From NCBI GenBank assembly GCA_905178155.1, contig CAJINV010000009.1, positions 2,581,373 through 2,645,372 on the forward strand: 64,000 bases of DNA. Reading direction: 5' to 3'. Both the position numbers and the translations under genes were made by a program. The DNA is from Amoebophrya sp. A120 (taxonomy: Eukaryota; Sar; Dinophyceae; Syndiniales; Amoebophryaceae). Positions 1 to 11,095 of the stretch are shown one piece after another. Positions within the stretch are counted from its first letter, which is position 1. Every line of letters begins with the position of its first letter. The notes beneath the pieces were generated by a model. It made no database searches. It worked only from the letters and a program-made list of their open reading frames with translations, and was not told the origin of the DNA.

Positions 1-3000
1 TCGTCGATCAGAAATCCGAGAGGGCGGTGTCCCCTCCAGAAAACACCCCTCCTCCCCTAATTCGTCCACGAGAACCGAAGTCCTGGTGTCAGAAAAAGGA
101 GTGAAGGTTGACCTAATGGTATACCAATGTCTGATATAAATCCAGAAAACTGAAAAAATATCCAGAAATCCCAGCCGGGGCTGTAAATGAATGTATGAAC
201 GATGAATATGAACGAGACCGATCTTGCTGACGATGCTTTCACTCGAAATATTTATCCCGTAAACATAAAACTCTGTGTCTGTCATGCAAGAACTGGATGG
301 GGATTGGTTTTTTTCTGTGGATACGTTTCTCCCGGCGCAACCTCGTTCCCGTAGATGGAAAGTTTCGTCCAGTGTCGCAGATCCCGCCAGATTATAGCGC
401 TCTCAAGCGTTACACTCTCAACTGTTACATGAATATGTAATGCAAGTAGAATGGCAAAAGTGAAAGGAAAATGAAAAGGTTGCGCCTTTTGCATTACAGA
501 TTTGGAGCAGATTAAAATGCTATCTAGCGCGTCGAGAACTTGTCACGCGAAGCAGCTTCATCATCATCGTCATCATGTAGTGGACACCCGCTCCCAGCGC
601 CACAGGTCAAGGATCCCCTCCCCGGGGGGTGGGCAATTTTGCATGGCAAATTCATGTAACAGCTGAGAATGTAACGTTTGAAAACCCCATACCGATCGCG
701 TTGTGTTTCGGCGCTTCGAGCAGTTCCGCAGTAGATTCCACAATCGGAGTCGCTAGGTGGATCGGTTCAAAAAGCGCTATATTGATTAACGGCGGTGACG
801 CACACCAGTTGCAATCATGCATGACAGATCTTCTCTGTGTATCAATATCATGCATCCTAGGCTAGACAAATTTGAGCAACATCAAAATTTCCCACGCGCA
901 CTTACTGCATGCCAAAACGACCCGTTATTAACGCTAACACTTTTTGGTTCTATGATAAGGTGGATCATCAAGTCAAAATTCCCGATGTTCTTGTCTTCGT
1001 GCAGAAACTGTAAATATCCTGTGCAAAAGTGTCGCATGATTCGTATAAATGTATTACAAATTTCCCCAGCATGAGAAATAAAATTTGTAATGCGAATTTA
1101 GCTTGAGAACAAGATTTGTAATGCATGTTTGCGATTACTACGAGTACGATACCTTTGCACAGCATAGCAAGGTCCGCGCGACAATGGGGGTGGACGGCGC
1201 TAGCGGCTCCAGGATCGCGAGGACCCCGGGCTGGACATCATTTTTTCCAGCCGCATTTTCATCCTTCGAGGAAAAAATCTTCAGCGTTCGCTTCGTGTCC
1301 CGCGCTATCGCCTCTTCCCAGTCTGTATCAAAGGCAAAAATGTCTGGGTCTGGAAGAATGCACGACTTGTCATGCTGCTTTTCCATGACCCATGGGGTCT
1401 GGAATGCAGGACCTAGCATGACAGATTCTGTGCGATCTCTCTCAAGCCTATCCTGCATGAGAAAGTCCCTCCCGACTTGGTCAAAACTGGACGACTTTTG
1501 GATTTTTGCATGCTTCAGATTTAGCATGACAAGGAAGTTGCAATCTTCCAGACCCAGACATTTTTACATTTGATAGTCTGGTCTTTTTCCCAACACCTCC
1601 ATAATCTGGGGCGTACAGGGGAAGGGAAACACCGTGCCAATGTTTTCGTGGGGTTTTTTTCCGTAGTTTTTCGTATTTTCATTCGAGGAAGCTGAAGATC
1701 GAGACCCAGACGTCGCAGTTGCTGATGTGGTGTCGTAATTGCTATCGCTGGAAGATGCTATCACGATGTCGTGGTTTCCCAAAGACGTTACCACACCGTT
1801 GCACACGACAAACCTACCAGTTTCCTCCAGGATGGTTTTTGTAGAAACCCGCTCTTCGGCTTCGTCATGTTGAGCATCGGATTTCAGCGAATCCTCGCCA
1901 GCACCTTCACCTTGTGGTCGCGTATCAATGTGTTTCGCGAAGAACTCCGTTACATTCGGGAAATGGATCACGGACACTGCGCCGCGGGTTGGAGTGCTGC
2001 TGGCGCCGCTCGTCAGCATCTCGGCCTGTTCGTCGTGTCCTTCGGCGGCCGCGGCTCTGTTGTTCGACTCTAATTTGCGCAGAAACCGAGCCCAGTTCTC
2101 CGTGTTTTTCCCGACAACAAACACCAAATCTTGGTTTTTGGTGGTGTTTTGCCTCATCGTTTCTACTTTCGAGGACGCCGTGCTGGGAGAAGTGTTCTTG
2201 GTGCTACTCGTGAGGGTCGTCCACCAAGAGGAAGAGGACTCAGAGTGATCCACTTCTTGTCGTCCTTCATCTTCCCTTATCCACAGTAAATAATTTCCCG
2301 TACGCGCCGTACTGATGCGGTCCCTGCATGACAAAACGAAAACTCGGCTTCCATACTAGTTCTTTGGCATGGCAAGTGTTCCACAACTTCAAATTGGCGA
2401 ACTTTGTCTTGCATGTTGTACATGTACGGGAAATTTGTATTGCGTATCCCAATCGAGAAGTTGTACTTCCCAATTTTCGTTCCACAAGTCCGCGGAGTAC
2501 TCGGTCGCGTTGAAGATTTCCACAAAGCTGGTAACTATGACCCGCTCAGGCACTACAATCTCAAACATATACAATAGTGTCGCGCATGATCCGCATGAGA
2601 AAAATACCGAGCCTCGCGGCTTACGCAACACAAGTTTCGCGGGATTTGAGTGGGGTCTTATGTAGTTCCGGAACTTGTCATGCGCAATCCTGTTGGAGTA
2701 GTTACGCCAGATGTTGCGCAGTGGCATTTTGCAACACAAATTCACGCCTCTCTTGTTCGTAACGTTTGAGATTGTTCGTAAGTAACAGACCTGAGCACGC
2801 CATAGTAATTCCGTGCTTTTTCTCTTCCTGGATTAACGGCACAATGCCCCCGCTCAGGTGCAATTTCGGCTCGATTTTCGTGAAACTCAGCCCATTATCA
2901 AATACAAAAGTGTCTGGGTCTGGAAAAATGCAAGTTTGTCATGCTTGTCTGGCATGACTCGAGAATCTGTGTTGCATAGGCACGAAGCGGCCCTCTTACC

Positions 3001-6000
3001 TGTCATACAAAAGCGCAGTTTGCCATGCGGAATACGTAAGACATGGACGCCAGAAAATTTGCCATGCGTAGCTGCGAATTGCAGTGCGTCTATCATTCAC
3101 TTTTAGCATTACAAGTTTCCAGACCCAGCCATATTTGCCATCCATACCCATCCAAGTTCGAGTAGACCAAGGGGTGGTAGAAGTGCGTCTTTTCCGCTTG
3201 CCTGGCCACCAGCGAGTAGGTGCTCAGGGCCCGGCATGAAATGCAAAAGCATCGCACTCGTATAAATGCATTACAAATTATTTCCTCAGCATGAGAAATA
3301 AAATTTGTAATGCAGAATTACCTTAACAAATTTTTGTAATGCATGATTGCAATACAAGTTGATAACTTTTGCACAGGATACCCGGGTCGGCACGGACTGT
3401 AGGACGGTTTTCGCCGACAGCGTGTGCTGCTTCGATTTCTTGCGGTTATGAATTGCAAAAGTATCGTACTCGTAGTATTGCAATACAAATTAGCTCAGCA
3501 TGACAAAGGGAATTTGCCATGCGGATTCAGCCTAAGAAAGAGATTTGTCATGCATAAATGCAATTACTACGAGTGCGATACTTTTGCACTGGATAGCGGT
3601 CGGAATCCTGCAACTGCCTCGACTCCATTTTCGCTTCCACGTTGGTATGGAAGTGTCAGGATCGAAATCAACAAAGTTGTAATGCATAAAATGCAAGCCA
3701 CAAAGTGCCTGTCTTGCAGAGTAGGCAAGTGAGGCAGATTGTATAGCCTGTGGAGGGGTAGGAATAACGCTGCTGAAGTAGCATGACAAAAGGCGTCTTC
3801 CTTAGCCAAACAGCATGACAGACTGGATTTAGGTTCTAAGTACCCGAATTTGTCATGCTCCATTTGAAAACTGGGCGCCAACTGGTATCCGTTTTATGCA
3901 TCACAAATTACTTATTTCAACTTTGTCGATTTTGACTCTGACGCTTCCATAATTAGTGTTTTTGGTGTAAAACCCCTCGTAGATCAGTCCGTGTGCGAAA
4001 ATCAGGGGCAAAGAGGACTGGGAGAAGGCGGGCAGGAGCTGGGGAAGCAGTTTCTCCTTCAGTTTCGAGAATTGTTCTTTTGTCGATGATGTCGAATCTT
4101 TTTTGATACTGTTCTTGTTCTTCGACAACATCTCTACTGCTGCTCCACCACCAGCTGTTTTTATCGAACTTTGGTAGAAGTCGAAACCACTGTGGATAAA
4201 CCCCGCGTCAAACAGGATTTTCCGACTGCTCGGGAGCCCTGGATTTATTGCGTTGTCGTGGTCCTTGCTTCCTCCACCATGTTCAACATCTACTCCGGTT
4301 GATGCACGACTCCCACTTGCTGCACTTGCCTCCGCGGAAGCTATGGTCTCCATCAGTTTCTTTTCCACCAAACCAAGCATGCCTTTGCCGGCGTACTTGA
4401 GCTGCCTGAAAAGATTCCCCTTCGTGAAGACGGATATGGAAGTGTCAGGATCGAAATCAACAAAATCGAAATGATTTGTAATGCATAAAATCGATACCAG
4501 TTGGAGCCTCAGTTTCCAAGTAGCGCATGACAAATTTCGGGAGCACCAAAATCCACTTTGTCATGCTGTTTGGGCAAAGAGGACTGCTCCTGTCATGCTA
4601 CTCTGGCAGCACATCGTCTTCCCCGAAACAGGCTTGGAATCTGTCTCATTTGCCTGCGCCCCAACACAGACCTTGCGCGCCCTACATTTTATGCATTACA
4701 AGTTCGATTTTGTCGATTTCGATCATCCTGACACATCCATAATGGAGAGGAGCAGCTTAATTTCCTTCAGTTGATTCTTCTGCAAGATAGACTTTTCCAG
4801 CACGCTGTCCCCAATCCGCAGGCGCGGCTGCAATTCGTCCACCTCCTTCTCCATCTTGGCCAATTCCGTCCACAGCTCCCTGCTGTTCATCAAATCGGTG
4901 AGAAAAACACGCAGGATATTGCAAGGAAAGATCCCCCCTCCCCATATTGAAAAGAGCACGCCCTTCCGAAAATTTGTTATGCAGATTCGTGACCACGCAT
5001 CCTGTCTGTCTTGCCAGAAGGCAAAGCCAGAGAGTCCGCCGCGATATGCAGGCGGTTTGTAATGCTGCAAGGCCTAGAGGGCAGAGTTCTGCCATGCTAG
5101 GCCCCTACACCAAAAGGCCCCCCGTTAGGCTTGCGATCTGCGTGCAGTGCTTTTTTGCAAGACAGATGTGATTTGTGTACACAAATCCCGCATCACAGGA
5201 GATTCCCGCAGTTGTAATATGGGGAGGGGGGTGGATTTTTCATTTTGCTAGAGGAAAACGGACCGCTTCGTCGCGGAAAAATTGGAGCGGTAGCCCTTCA
5301 GCGCAGGGGGGAGCGTTGCAATGGCCTCCTCGCTAGTAGTACTCTCCTCGGCAAGACCTTTATTTTTCATCGCGACGCCGGCGCCGCGGGGAGCAGCAGC
5401 ACTTGCACTTGGTGAAGATGTAGAGTTCTTTATTTCCGACGTTTCAGGAACTACGACTGCTGGCTCCGCGTGCAGAATTTCCAGAATGCTCTGCACGTTG
5501 CGGTTCACCGAGAAGAGGTAAAATGTCCCCCGGAACGCAAGGAATTCCAAAATGGTTTTCAATTGATTTTTATCCTGCGCAAAAGTTGTATCCTGCCCGC
5601 ACTAGTTGTAGTATTCTGCATATACAAATTTCATCTTCAGCTTGATGTTGAGATGAAATGGACTTTGTGATGGTGCGTAATAATATGTACGCGTACGCCG
5701 TCGTGACTGCAATTACTACAAGTAGTACCAAGATATGGCTTTTGCAAAAATGCATAGTTTTTGTCGAAGGGGTCAAAGACCATATGAGCTGTGTTGGTCA
5801 CCGAGGACCGCCCGGTGGAGGTCGCCATTGAAGACGTCGATGCAGAAGAATTTCTACCTTTCTTTTTCTTGTTTCTGTTCTTTCGTCGGCTTCTTTTGCT
5901 CCTGTTTCTCTTCCGTCTACCGCGCTTTTTCGAAGCCACAGCCTCTTCGTCCGAGTCGTCATCCTGGTCATCTGAATATGCATTGCAATCGTAATATCGA

Positions 6001-8731
6001 GTAGTAATCCTAGCAGACATGCATAATATACAAATCGAAATCCTATTCTTAAGGTAAATCAGCCACACAAATTTTCCTTTTCACGCTGAGGAAATTTGTC
6101 ATGCGGTTTACACAACTATCACTAGTGCGATACTTTTGCAATGTATACTGAAGAGTTGTCTTCTTCATCCGAGTCCTTGCGGTCCTCTGCGTGATAGCCT
6201 ATTCTGAGTAAAAACATCCCCGCCCCAGAGTTGTCATGCAAATCTGCATGCCAAGAATGTTTCTCATGCGGAGCCCCATGCGAAGCGTTTCGCCGTCGTG
6301 TTTCGGGCTTCGTGATGCTCGAATCAGCATGGCAATATGCTAAATTTGTGTGATGCTGCTGGAGCTAGCTAAACAGGATTGCACTACGTGGCCAAATTTA
6401 TCATGCGAAACAACCAAAGCTGGCTGATTTGTCTAGCAGATTTCCCATCTTGACTCTGGTGTGGGGATCATGTTTGTACATAGGATATAGCCCCCGTCAT
6501 CCTCATTTACGTGCGACTTTTCCACAGTGGAAAGTTCATCCTGTAGAACAAGCTTCACTGTCGGCGTCAGTTTCATCTTTCCACCATGATCTGCGGGAGA
6601 AGTAGTAGTGGCTTCATGATTTATGGTGCCCTGGTGTGATGTTCTTCTACTACCGGAGTTCGTCAGCTTTTCGAACAAATGTTCGTGATCGAACTGCGCT
6701 GATTTCAACTCCGCGTCTTCCTGTCGTTTCCGGTTCTGCAGCCATTCTCTGGTCCAGTTGTTCTTGGCCATGATCTTTCTCGCGTTGTTCAACTTGTGGA
6801 GCCGGAGCAACACTTTCCGGAGAAACGAGTCATCCGGGGAATTCAGAAACGGGACCGAAATATGCTCCCCGGCGATCCAGACCAAGCTCTTCGAGGTGGG
6901 GGAAGACGTTTGTTCGCGGTGAAACTGCCGCGCCGAGTGGTCGGTTTTGCCGTCCAACGCTTTCCTGCGCGCAAGGACACCGTAATGGGGAATCTTCTGC
7001 ATAAGCTGCTCGACGTCATCAGTGTCCTCGTCGATGCCCATGGTAGAAACAGCCGCAGCATTTTTGCCCTCACCATCAGCATCAGCCCCCACAAACTGGT
7101 CCACCGTGTACTTTTCCAACCCGAGCTATGACATGATTCTCAACCGTTTTTACATTCTCAATTGTTGCACGATTTTCCATGCAGAATCATCATCAGCACA
7201 CACAACCACGATTGAATTGCTTCGCATGACAAATCGTCGAAGGGCCCAGCAGAACGATTGAAGATGATCTGTTCCAAAGTTGTAACGCGAGAGGGGGCGC
7301 AAGCTCCCCCTTTCTTCACTTTTCCTATTCTTGCGTCAACATAAATCCATGTAGCGCCAGCAGTTGAGTGTGTAACGTTTGAGAATCTTCCAACCATACG
7401 AACGTGCCGATCCCTGCCAGAGCGCCGCGGTACTGGGGGAAGTTCGAGGTCATGTTCACGAAGAGCTGCAATCTTTCGAAATCTGACAACGCTTCTTTCC
7501 TCGCCCCCCTCGCGGTTTTTATGTGGTTCACGAACCGGTAAACCAAGGCGGAAAGCTGTCTGTTCGTCAGCAGCACGTCCGCGGACCCCGGCGACACCGG
7601 GCCTGACGCATTGTCTAGCGCGTTGTCGGTGAGAAGTATCCCATAGAAAAAAACAGCCCGCCGGGCATCTTTGTCACGCAAAAACAGATTAACAGAAAAA
7701 TCTGTAGTCATGGGCGAGCCGGTAGCGCGCTGTCGAGGATATGCATGGAAATAGATATTTGAATATCATTTATTTTTACGCATACAAATATACCCGGCCT
7801 GGTGACTTTCTCCGTTGGATAGCAAGTTTATCGTACTCGGAAGATTTGGGCCGGAGTTCGACGGAGTAACCAGCAACCGGCTCGGAGAGAAGAAGGTCAT
7901 TAACGTCCTGGCCCTCGTTAATATGCTGTGTCTCATAATTATCCCCGTTCTTGCTGCCCGTCGCGCTGCTGGTGGTTGTGGTCCCCGCTCCTGTTCGTGT
8001 TCTTGCACTACCAGTCGAAGCATTCGACCGTCTGCCCACAGCTGGCTCCTTCCGTTTGATGGTCAGGTCGTCGAACAAGCGGTGCGCGCGGGCTAGCGGC
8101 TCAAAGTGCTTCTCAAAAGTAGAAACCGCGAGCTCAGGATCTTCCGACGTTTTTCTGTTTCTTGTTGTAGTGCTGGAGGCACTAGTATAATTTTTCGTGT
8201 AGTCTTGTTGTGCGAGTTGTAGTGGTTGCAGCGGCTGCAGCACCTGCTCGTGGTCCCCTTGGTGCATACTACTGCTCCTCGTTCTATCTGCTGCAAGAAA
8301 CCGGCTTTTTACACTCACAGCCACGTCGATTGCGGCCACAGGGAAGAAAAGTTCGGCGAGGCACAGAAAGTAGAGGAGTTATGCATTGCAAAAGTATCAT
8401 ACTAGTATAAAATGCATGACAAATTTGCTCACCAACAAAAATGCAATTTGTAATGCTGTTTTCCCTTAGAAAGTAGATCTGTCATGCATGACTGCAATTA
8501 GTACGAGTACGATACTTTTGCACTTGATAGGAGTTTCTTCAGGACAATGTTGTTCTTGTTGTGGCCTTTGAGGTGCTGGCTCCGGCGCCAGAACCACGTT
8601 GAACAACTTTGGTTTGGGAGATTTGGAGGAGGGGCCAAGAACGACCGTGGTGGCCCTCGTTCTCTTCCTGCTGGTTCATCTGCCGCAAGAACAACTCGAG
8701 GCATTCGCATTATATAAATTTCGGTCAACAT
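1..8731 (-). CDS. UDP-glucose:glycoprotein glucosyltransferase (UGGT), N-terminal and middle part
   Basis: ER-lumen folding sensor that re-glucosylates N-glycans on misfolded glycoproteins in the calnexin cycle. Exons (descending): 8731-8530, 8379-7794, 7729-7399, 7126-6488, 6199-6148, 5976-5757, 5570-5251, 4916-4742, 4434-3954, 3645-3596, 3446-3381, 3234-3147, 2895-2781, 2553-2447, 2277-1576, 1325-1167, 1014-958, 759-692, 392-324, 35-1. A hydrophobic stretch (LYFLCLAELFFPVAA) across the first introner could be the signal peptide. GYSVELRPKSSEYDKL aligns with the UGGT motif GY.VEL..KSTEYKAL; RFVVCNGVVTSLG resembles the 'NGR..GPL' motif; WTKLSIYGNEVAPGE followed by RGHRPLGFLID matches the stretch just before the catalytic GT24 domain, which lies outside the window. 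Acidic/basic low-complexity inserts enlarge it. Start is uncertain: first ATG at 8731, others at 8710 and 8704. Recognition is by remembered motifs, not alignment. Confidence 0.72.
36..323. mobile_element. Probable family I introner in UGGT
   Basis: The right end (GGTTTTTTTCTGTGGATA) is clearly family I. The left end near 36-58 is a weak inverted match, and no convincing flanking repeat was found, so the left border is approximate. Confidence 0.5.
393..691. mobile_element. Family C introner in UGGT
   Basis: 299 bp. Starts TATAGCGCTCTCAAGCG and ends with its inverted counterpart; flanks CAGAT/CCGAT (4 of 5). Confidence 0.88.
760..957. mobile_element. Family F-related introner in UGGT
   Basis: Ends GATCGGTTCAAAAAG and CTTTTTGGTTCTATGATA; perfect 5-bp flanking repeat AGGTG. 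Degenerate termini but internal GCATGACA motif present. Confidence 0.82.
1015..1166. mobile_element. Family A introner in UGGT
   Basis: 152 bp, both TIRs intact; flanks GTAAA/GCAAG match at only 3 of 5 positions. Confidence 0.85.
1326..1575. mobile_element. Family B introner in UGGT
   Basis: 250 bp, 27-bp TIRs containing GTCTGGGTCTGGAAG; perfect flanking repeat GTCTG. Confidence 0.93.
2278..2446. mobile_element. Family G introner in UGGT
   Basis: 169 bp; left TATCCACAGTAAATAATTTC, right ends GGAAATTTGTATTGCGTA; flanks TCCCT/TCCCA (4 of 5). Confidence 0.83.
2554..2780. mobile_element. Diverged family C introner in UGGT
   Basis: Recognised by TCTCAAAC... on the left and ...GTAACGTTTGAG on the right plus GCATGA/TTGTCATGC internal motifs. 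No clear flanking repeat; borders approximate. Confidence 0.6.
2896..3146. mobile_element. Family B introner in UGGT
   Basis: 251 bp; perfect flanking repeat CCCAT. Confidence 0.92.
3235..3380. mobile_element. Family A introner in UGGT
   Basis: 146 bp; left end decayed to CATGAAATGCAAAAG, right end GCACAGGATA; perfect flanking repeat CCCGG. Confidence 0.9.
3447..3595. mobile_element. Family A introner in UGGT
   Basis: 149 bp; perfect flanking repeat GCGGT. Only a 66-bp exon separates it from the previous element. Confidence 0.93.
3646..3953. mobile_element. Family D introner in UGGT
   Basis: 308 bp with long TIRs (GGAAGTGTCAGGATCGAAAT); flanks GTTGG/ATTAG only partly match. A 50-bp exon lies between it and the element at 3447. 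Confidence 0.87.
4435..4741. mobile_element. Family D introner in UGGT
   Basis: 307 bp; flanks ACGGA/ATGGA (4 of 5). Confidence 0.9.
4917..5250. mobile_element. Family J introner in UGGT
   Basis: 334 bp; about 30-bp TIRs rich in C on the left and G on the right (CCCCCCTCCCCATATT and its inverse); flanks CAGGA/GAGGA. Only copy of this TIR type seen in the window. Confidence 0.82.
5571..5756. mobile_element. Family A introner, diverged, in UGGT
   Basis: 186 bp; flanks ATTTT/GTTTT (4 of 5); the interior has extra AT-rich sequence. Confidence 0.82.
5977..6147. mobile_element. Family A introner in UGGT
   Basis: 171 bp; perfect flanking repeat CTGAA. Lies in the acidic/basic low-complexity exon region. 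Confidence 0.9.
6200..6487. mobile_element. Family E introner in UGGT
   Basis: 288 bp; TIR carries GAGTAAAAACATCCCC; perfect flanking repeat TAGCC. Confidence 0.9.
7127..7398. mobile_element. Family C introner in UGGT
   Basis: 272 bp; flanks CGAGC/CGAAC (4 of 5). Removing it with one flank copy joins ...GIGTF and GLEKYTVDQF in frame. Confidence 0.85.
7730..7793 (-). other. Canonical GT-AG intron in UGGT (64 bp)
   Basis: On the minus strand it begins GTATATTTG and ends CGACAG. Joining gives ...RRKSPGR + RATGSPMTTDF in frame. It lacks introner ends, so ordinary introns coexist with introners in this gene. Confidence 0.7.
8380..8529. mobile_element. Family A introner in UGGT
   Basis: 150 bp; perfect flanking repeat GGAGT. 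It splits the hydrophobic N-terminal segment (LKKL|LYFLC). Confidence 0.92.
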
Positions 8732-8771
8732 ATTATGTTGACCGCTCTAAATTATGATAATTTAGAGCGGT
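8722..8771. promoter_or_regulatory. Two overlapping perfect palindromes at the UGGT 5' end
   Basis: Palindrome 1 (8722-8744) has 11-bp arms, CGGTCAACATA and its complement around one T. Palindrome 2 (8741-8771) has 15-bp arms, ACCGCTCTAAATTAT and its complement around one G. They share ACCG at 8741-8744. The pair sits at the presumed start of the UGGT transcript and could form tandem hairpins or bind dimeric factors; function is unknown. Confidence 0.7.
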
Positions 8772-10126
8772 GTCCTGCACCTCAGCGTGATTGAAAAGGT
8801 AGTCGAGTCGGAACTTCTAGTCGATTATGTGTAGATCTAGACTTAGACCACAAGAAGAAGTCTTTGATGTCGCTAACGCTACTCAACTAGTTTTCATATC
8901 TTAATCTTCCAGGAGGTTTGTTTCTTACGACCTTTGGCGCATTTATATGTGCCCTTGAAAAGTAGAACAGCATCTTGCGCAGGCATCCGGGAGGCGCCTA
9001 GTACTGTTCATATGTACTTACGATGTAGCTCCATACCATGATCTTCGAAGATCAAGAATAACAAACTACTGCAGGAGCGTCGAGAGCAAAAGCAAAACGT
9101 AAACAATGATCATCGTGGCCAATCCACCCAATGAGAAAAATGTCCTTCATATAAAATCCATCTTCCAGATGATCAGAATGGAACGACTGGAGTAAGTACC
9201 TCCAAAATCAAAAATCACGATCTTCCGTGCTGCATAAGTCGCGACGATCTTCCTACATGCTGTTGGCATCTGCTGATAGAGGACACGACTTTGTCGACAG
9301 AAAAAGCGGTCGCCCGTGCTAGATATCACGGCGAAAAGAAAACAAGAAGAACCAACCTCCGAAGTAGGATCTGGATCGCCATATCCTACACATAAGTCAC
9401 ACCGCCCGTCATGCGGCGCTCTCGTGGGGACATCTAGATGCGGCGGATGTCCGCAAAAACAAATAAAAACAAAAGTGCTATGGAAATTCGAGCTTGAGCT
9501 ACTGGATGTTGAACCACAAAGACACAACAAGGGTACCGCGCCTACTAAAAAATTCTGCGAGAGAACAAGATCTTCCAGCGTCCAGTTACTTTAGCTTTGA
9601 TTTGGTGAGTAAAGGTAGGCACAACATCATCCTCAAAAAGGAACAGGAACCGCTCTTCCCGCCACTTCTCCTTCTCGTTCCGTCCTCTGCTTCTAACTTC
9701 GCAAGCACGGTCGGAAGAACACATCAGAACAACTTTGAAAATCTGAGATGAAAACGAAAACGCGCAACCACATAAGGGTTCATCTCCAAGCGCCTGAAAA
9801 AGAAAACTCCTGGTAGGTGAAGGCGAGGTCGTGTCGTAATTGGTTGAGATTGCTATTGCAGCTTCTGCTTCTGGGGTCTTCCTGAGTCATATGATACAGC
9901 AAGAGTTTATATCTCTAGGCATGATCAAGAAATACGATGTAAATCGATCTTGACAACCAACCCGCCTACAATATCAAATTTACAGCCAACAGTAGATTTT
10001 GGAACCGCGCTGCGCGGTCATTTGTAATTGTATTTACAGTCTTCTTGTATAATCGCTATCGCTTCATAACCAAAACCACTCCCCGGCGGATTTCGTCGCC
10101 CTGGTGTCGGCAGGTCGGCATCGACG
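8772..10126. other. Intergenic region
   Basis: No introner and no convincing coding frame. Short frames (for example minus 9530-9147) lack family features. The region probably holds the upstream control region of UGGT and the 3' flank of the next gene. Confidence 0.5.
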
Positions 10127-10931
10127 TTAGATATCGGTCACGGAATATGCATTGCAAAAATGTCTGGGTGGTCTGGAAGATTTCGACACTTGTCATGCAC
10201 GCTTTGCATGAGCCATGATGTCTGTGATGGATGCCCTAGCATCACAGACGTTTTTCGGGAATCTTGATGCCTGTTCCGCATGACAAATGCCCTCTCCGCG
10301 TAGCAAAAATCGCATTCCCTTTCGTGCTCATGCAATACAGATATTTTTGGAATCCACATGCAGCATCACAAGTTCAAGTTGCATTCTTCCAGACCCAGAC
10401 ATTTTTACATTTGATACGGAATGTGATACGTCCATTCTACCGTACCACTCGTCTATGGCGTTCTCAACTGCTAATACCTTCTCAACTGTTCTTGCATATT
10501 AAGCTTGTGATGCAAGACCTGGAAAAGTGAAAGGGGGAAGGTTCTTGCACCTGTAGCATTACAAGTTTCGCACAGATTTAGGCGAGGTTAAGGTTATTTA
10601 GGCCTTCGCAAATTTGTTATGCGGACGAGCAGCTTGATCGTGAGGATGCTAATGGTGCTTTTGCGTGACAAATCCATGTAAGAACAGTTGAGAATGTAAC
10701 AGTTGAGAATCCCATATCGTCCACACGCAGCATTTGAGTGTCTCCGTCGTCGTAGGACCAATATGTTCCTATAGAGGGAATGAAGCGAGTGACTTTATTA
10801 TAGGGAGTGCGGGACCAAACGGTTAAAGAAGCTAAAAAAAGCTCACTCGCCGTCCCCTCCCATACAGAATTACGATGGTGTTTATTTGCACTGCAAATAA
10901 AAAAAGAAGGCCTAGTGAACTCAGCTCTACG
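10127..10931 (-). CDS. 3' part of an unrecognised gene with two introners
   Basis: Exons: about 10931-10717, 10453-10417, 10145-10127. After removing both introners the frame reads ...VWSRTPYNKVTRFI..., then MLRVDEWYGRMDVSHSVTDI and a TAA stop at 10127-10129. Frame continuity across two perfectly duplicated insertion sites is the evidence that it is coding. The 5' end is not resolved; no in-frame ATG was found in the upstream exon. No domain recognised. Confidence 0.45.
10146..10416. mobile_element. Family B introner with A-type outer end
   Basis: 271 bp; left end TATGCATTGCAAAAATGTCT combines the A-type TATGCATTGC tip with the B body; perfect flanking repeat CGGAA. Confidence 0.92.
10454..10716. 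mobile_element. Family C introner
   Basis: 263 bp; perfect flanking repeat TCGTC; exon frame MLRVD|EWYGRM restored on removal. Confidence 0.92.
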
Positions 10932-11095
10932 CAATCAGGTGTGATTCTTGGTAGCTGCTTCGCAATCGCATCTTCACAATAAGAGCTGCACATTATTTGG
11001 GCCTTTCCTTATCATCTTTTGTTATGAATAGAAGGTCGTCTTTTACATCTACTACTAGTAGAGGCCAGCAGCATCTTTCGGGAACGTCACTCGTT

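Noticed and set aside
9147-9530. 127-codon minus frame between UGGT and the next gene
   Set aside because: Low-complexity Ser run at the start, no introners and no family features. More likely intergenic.
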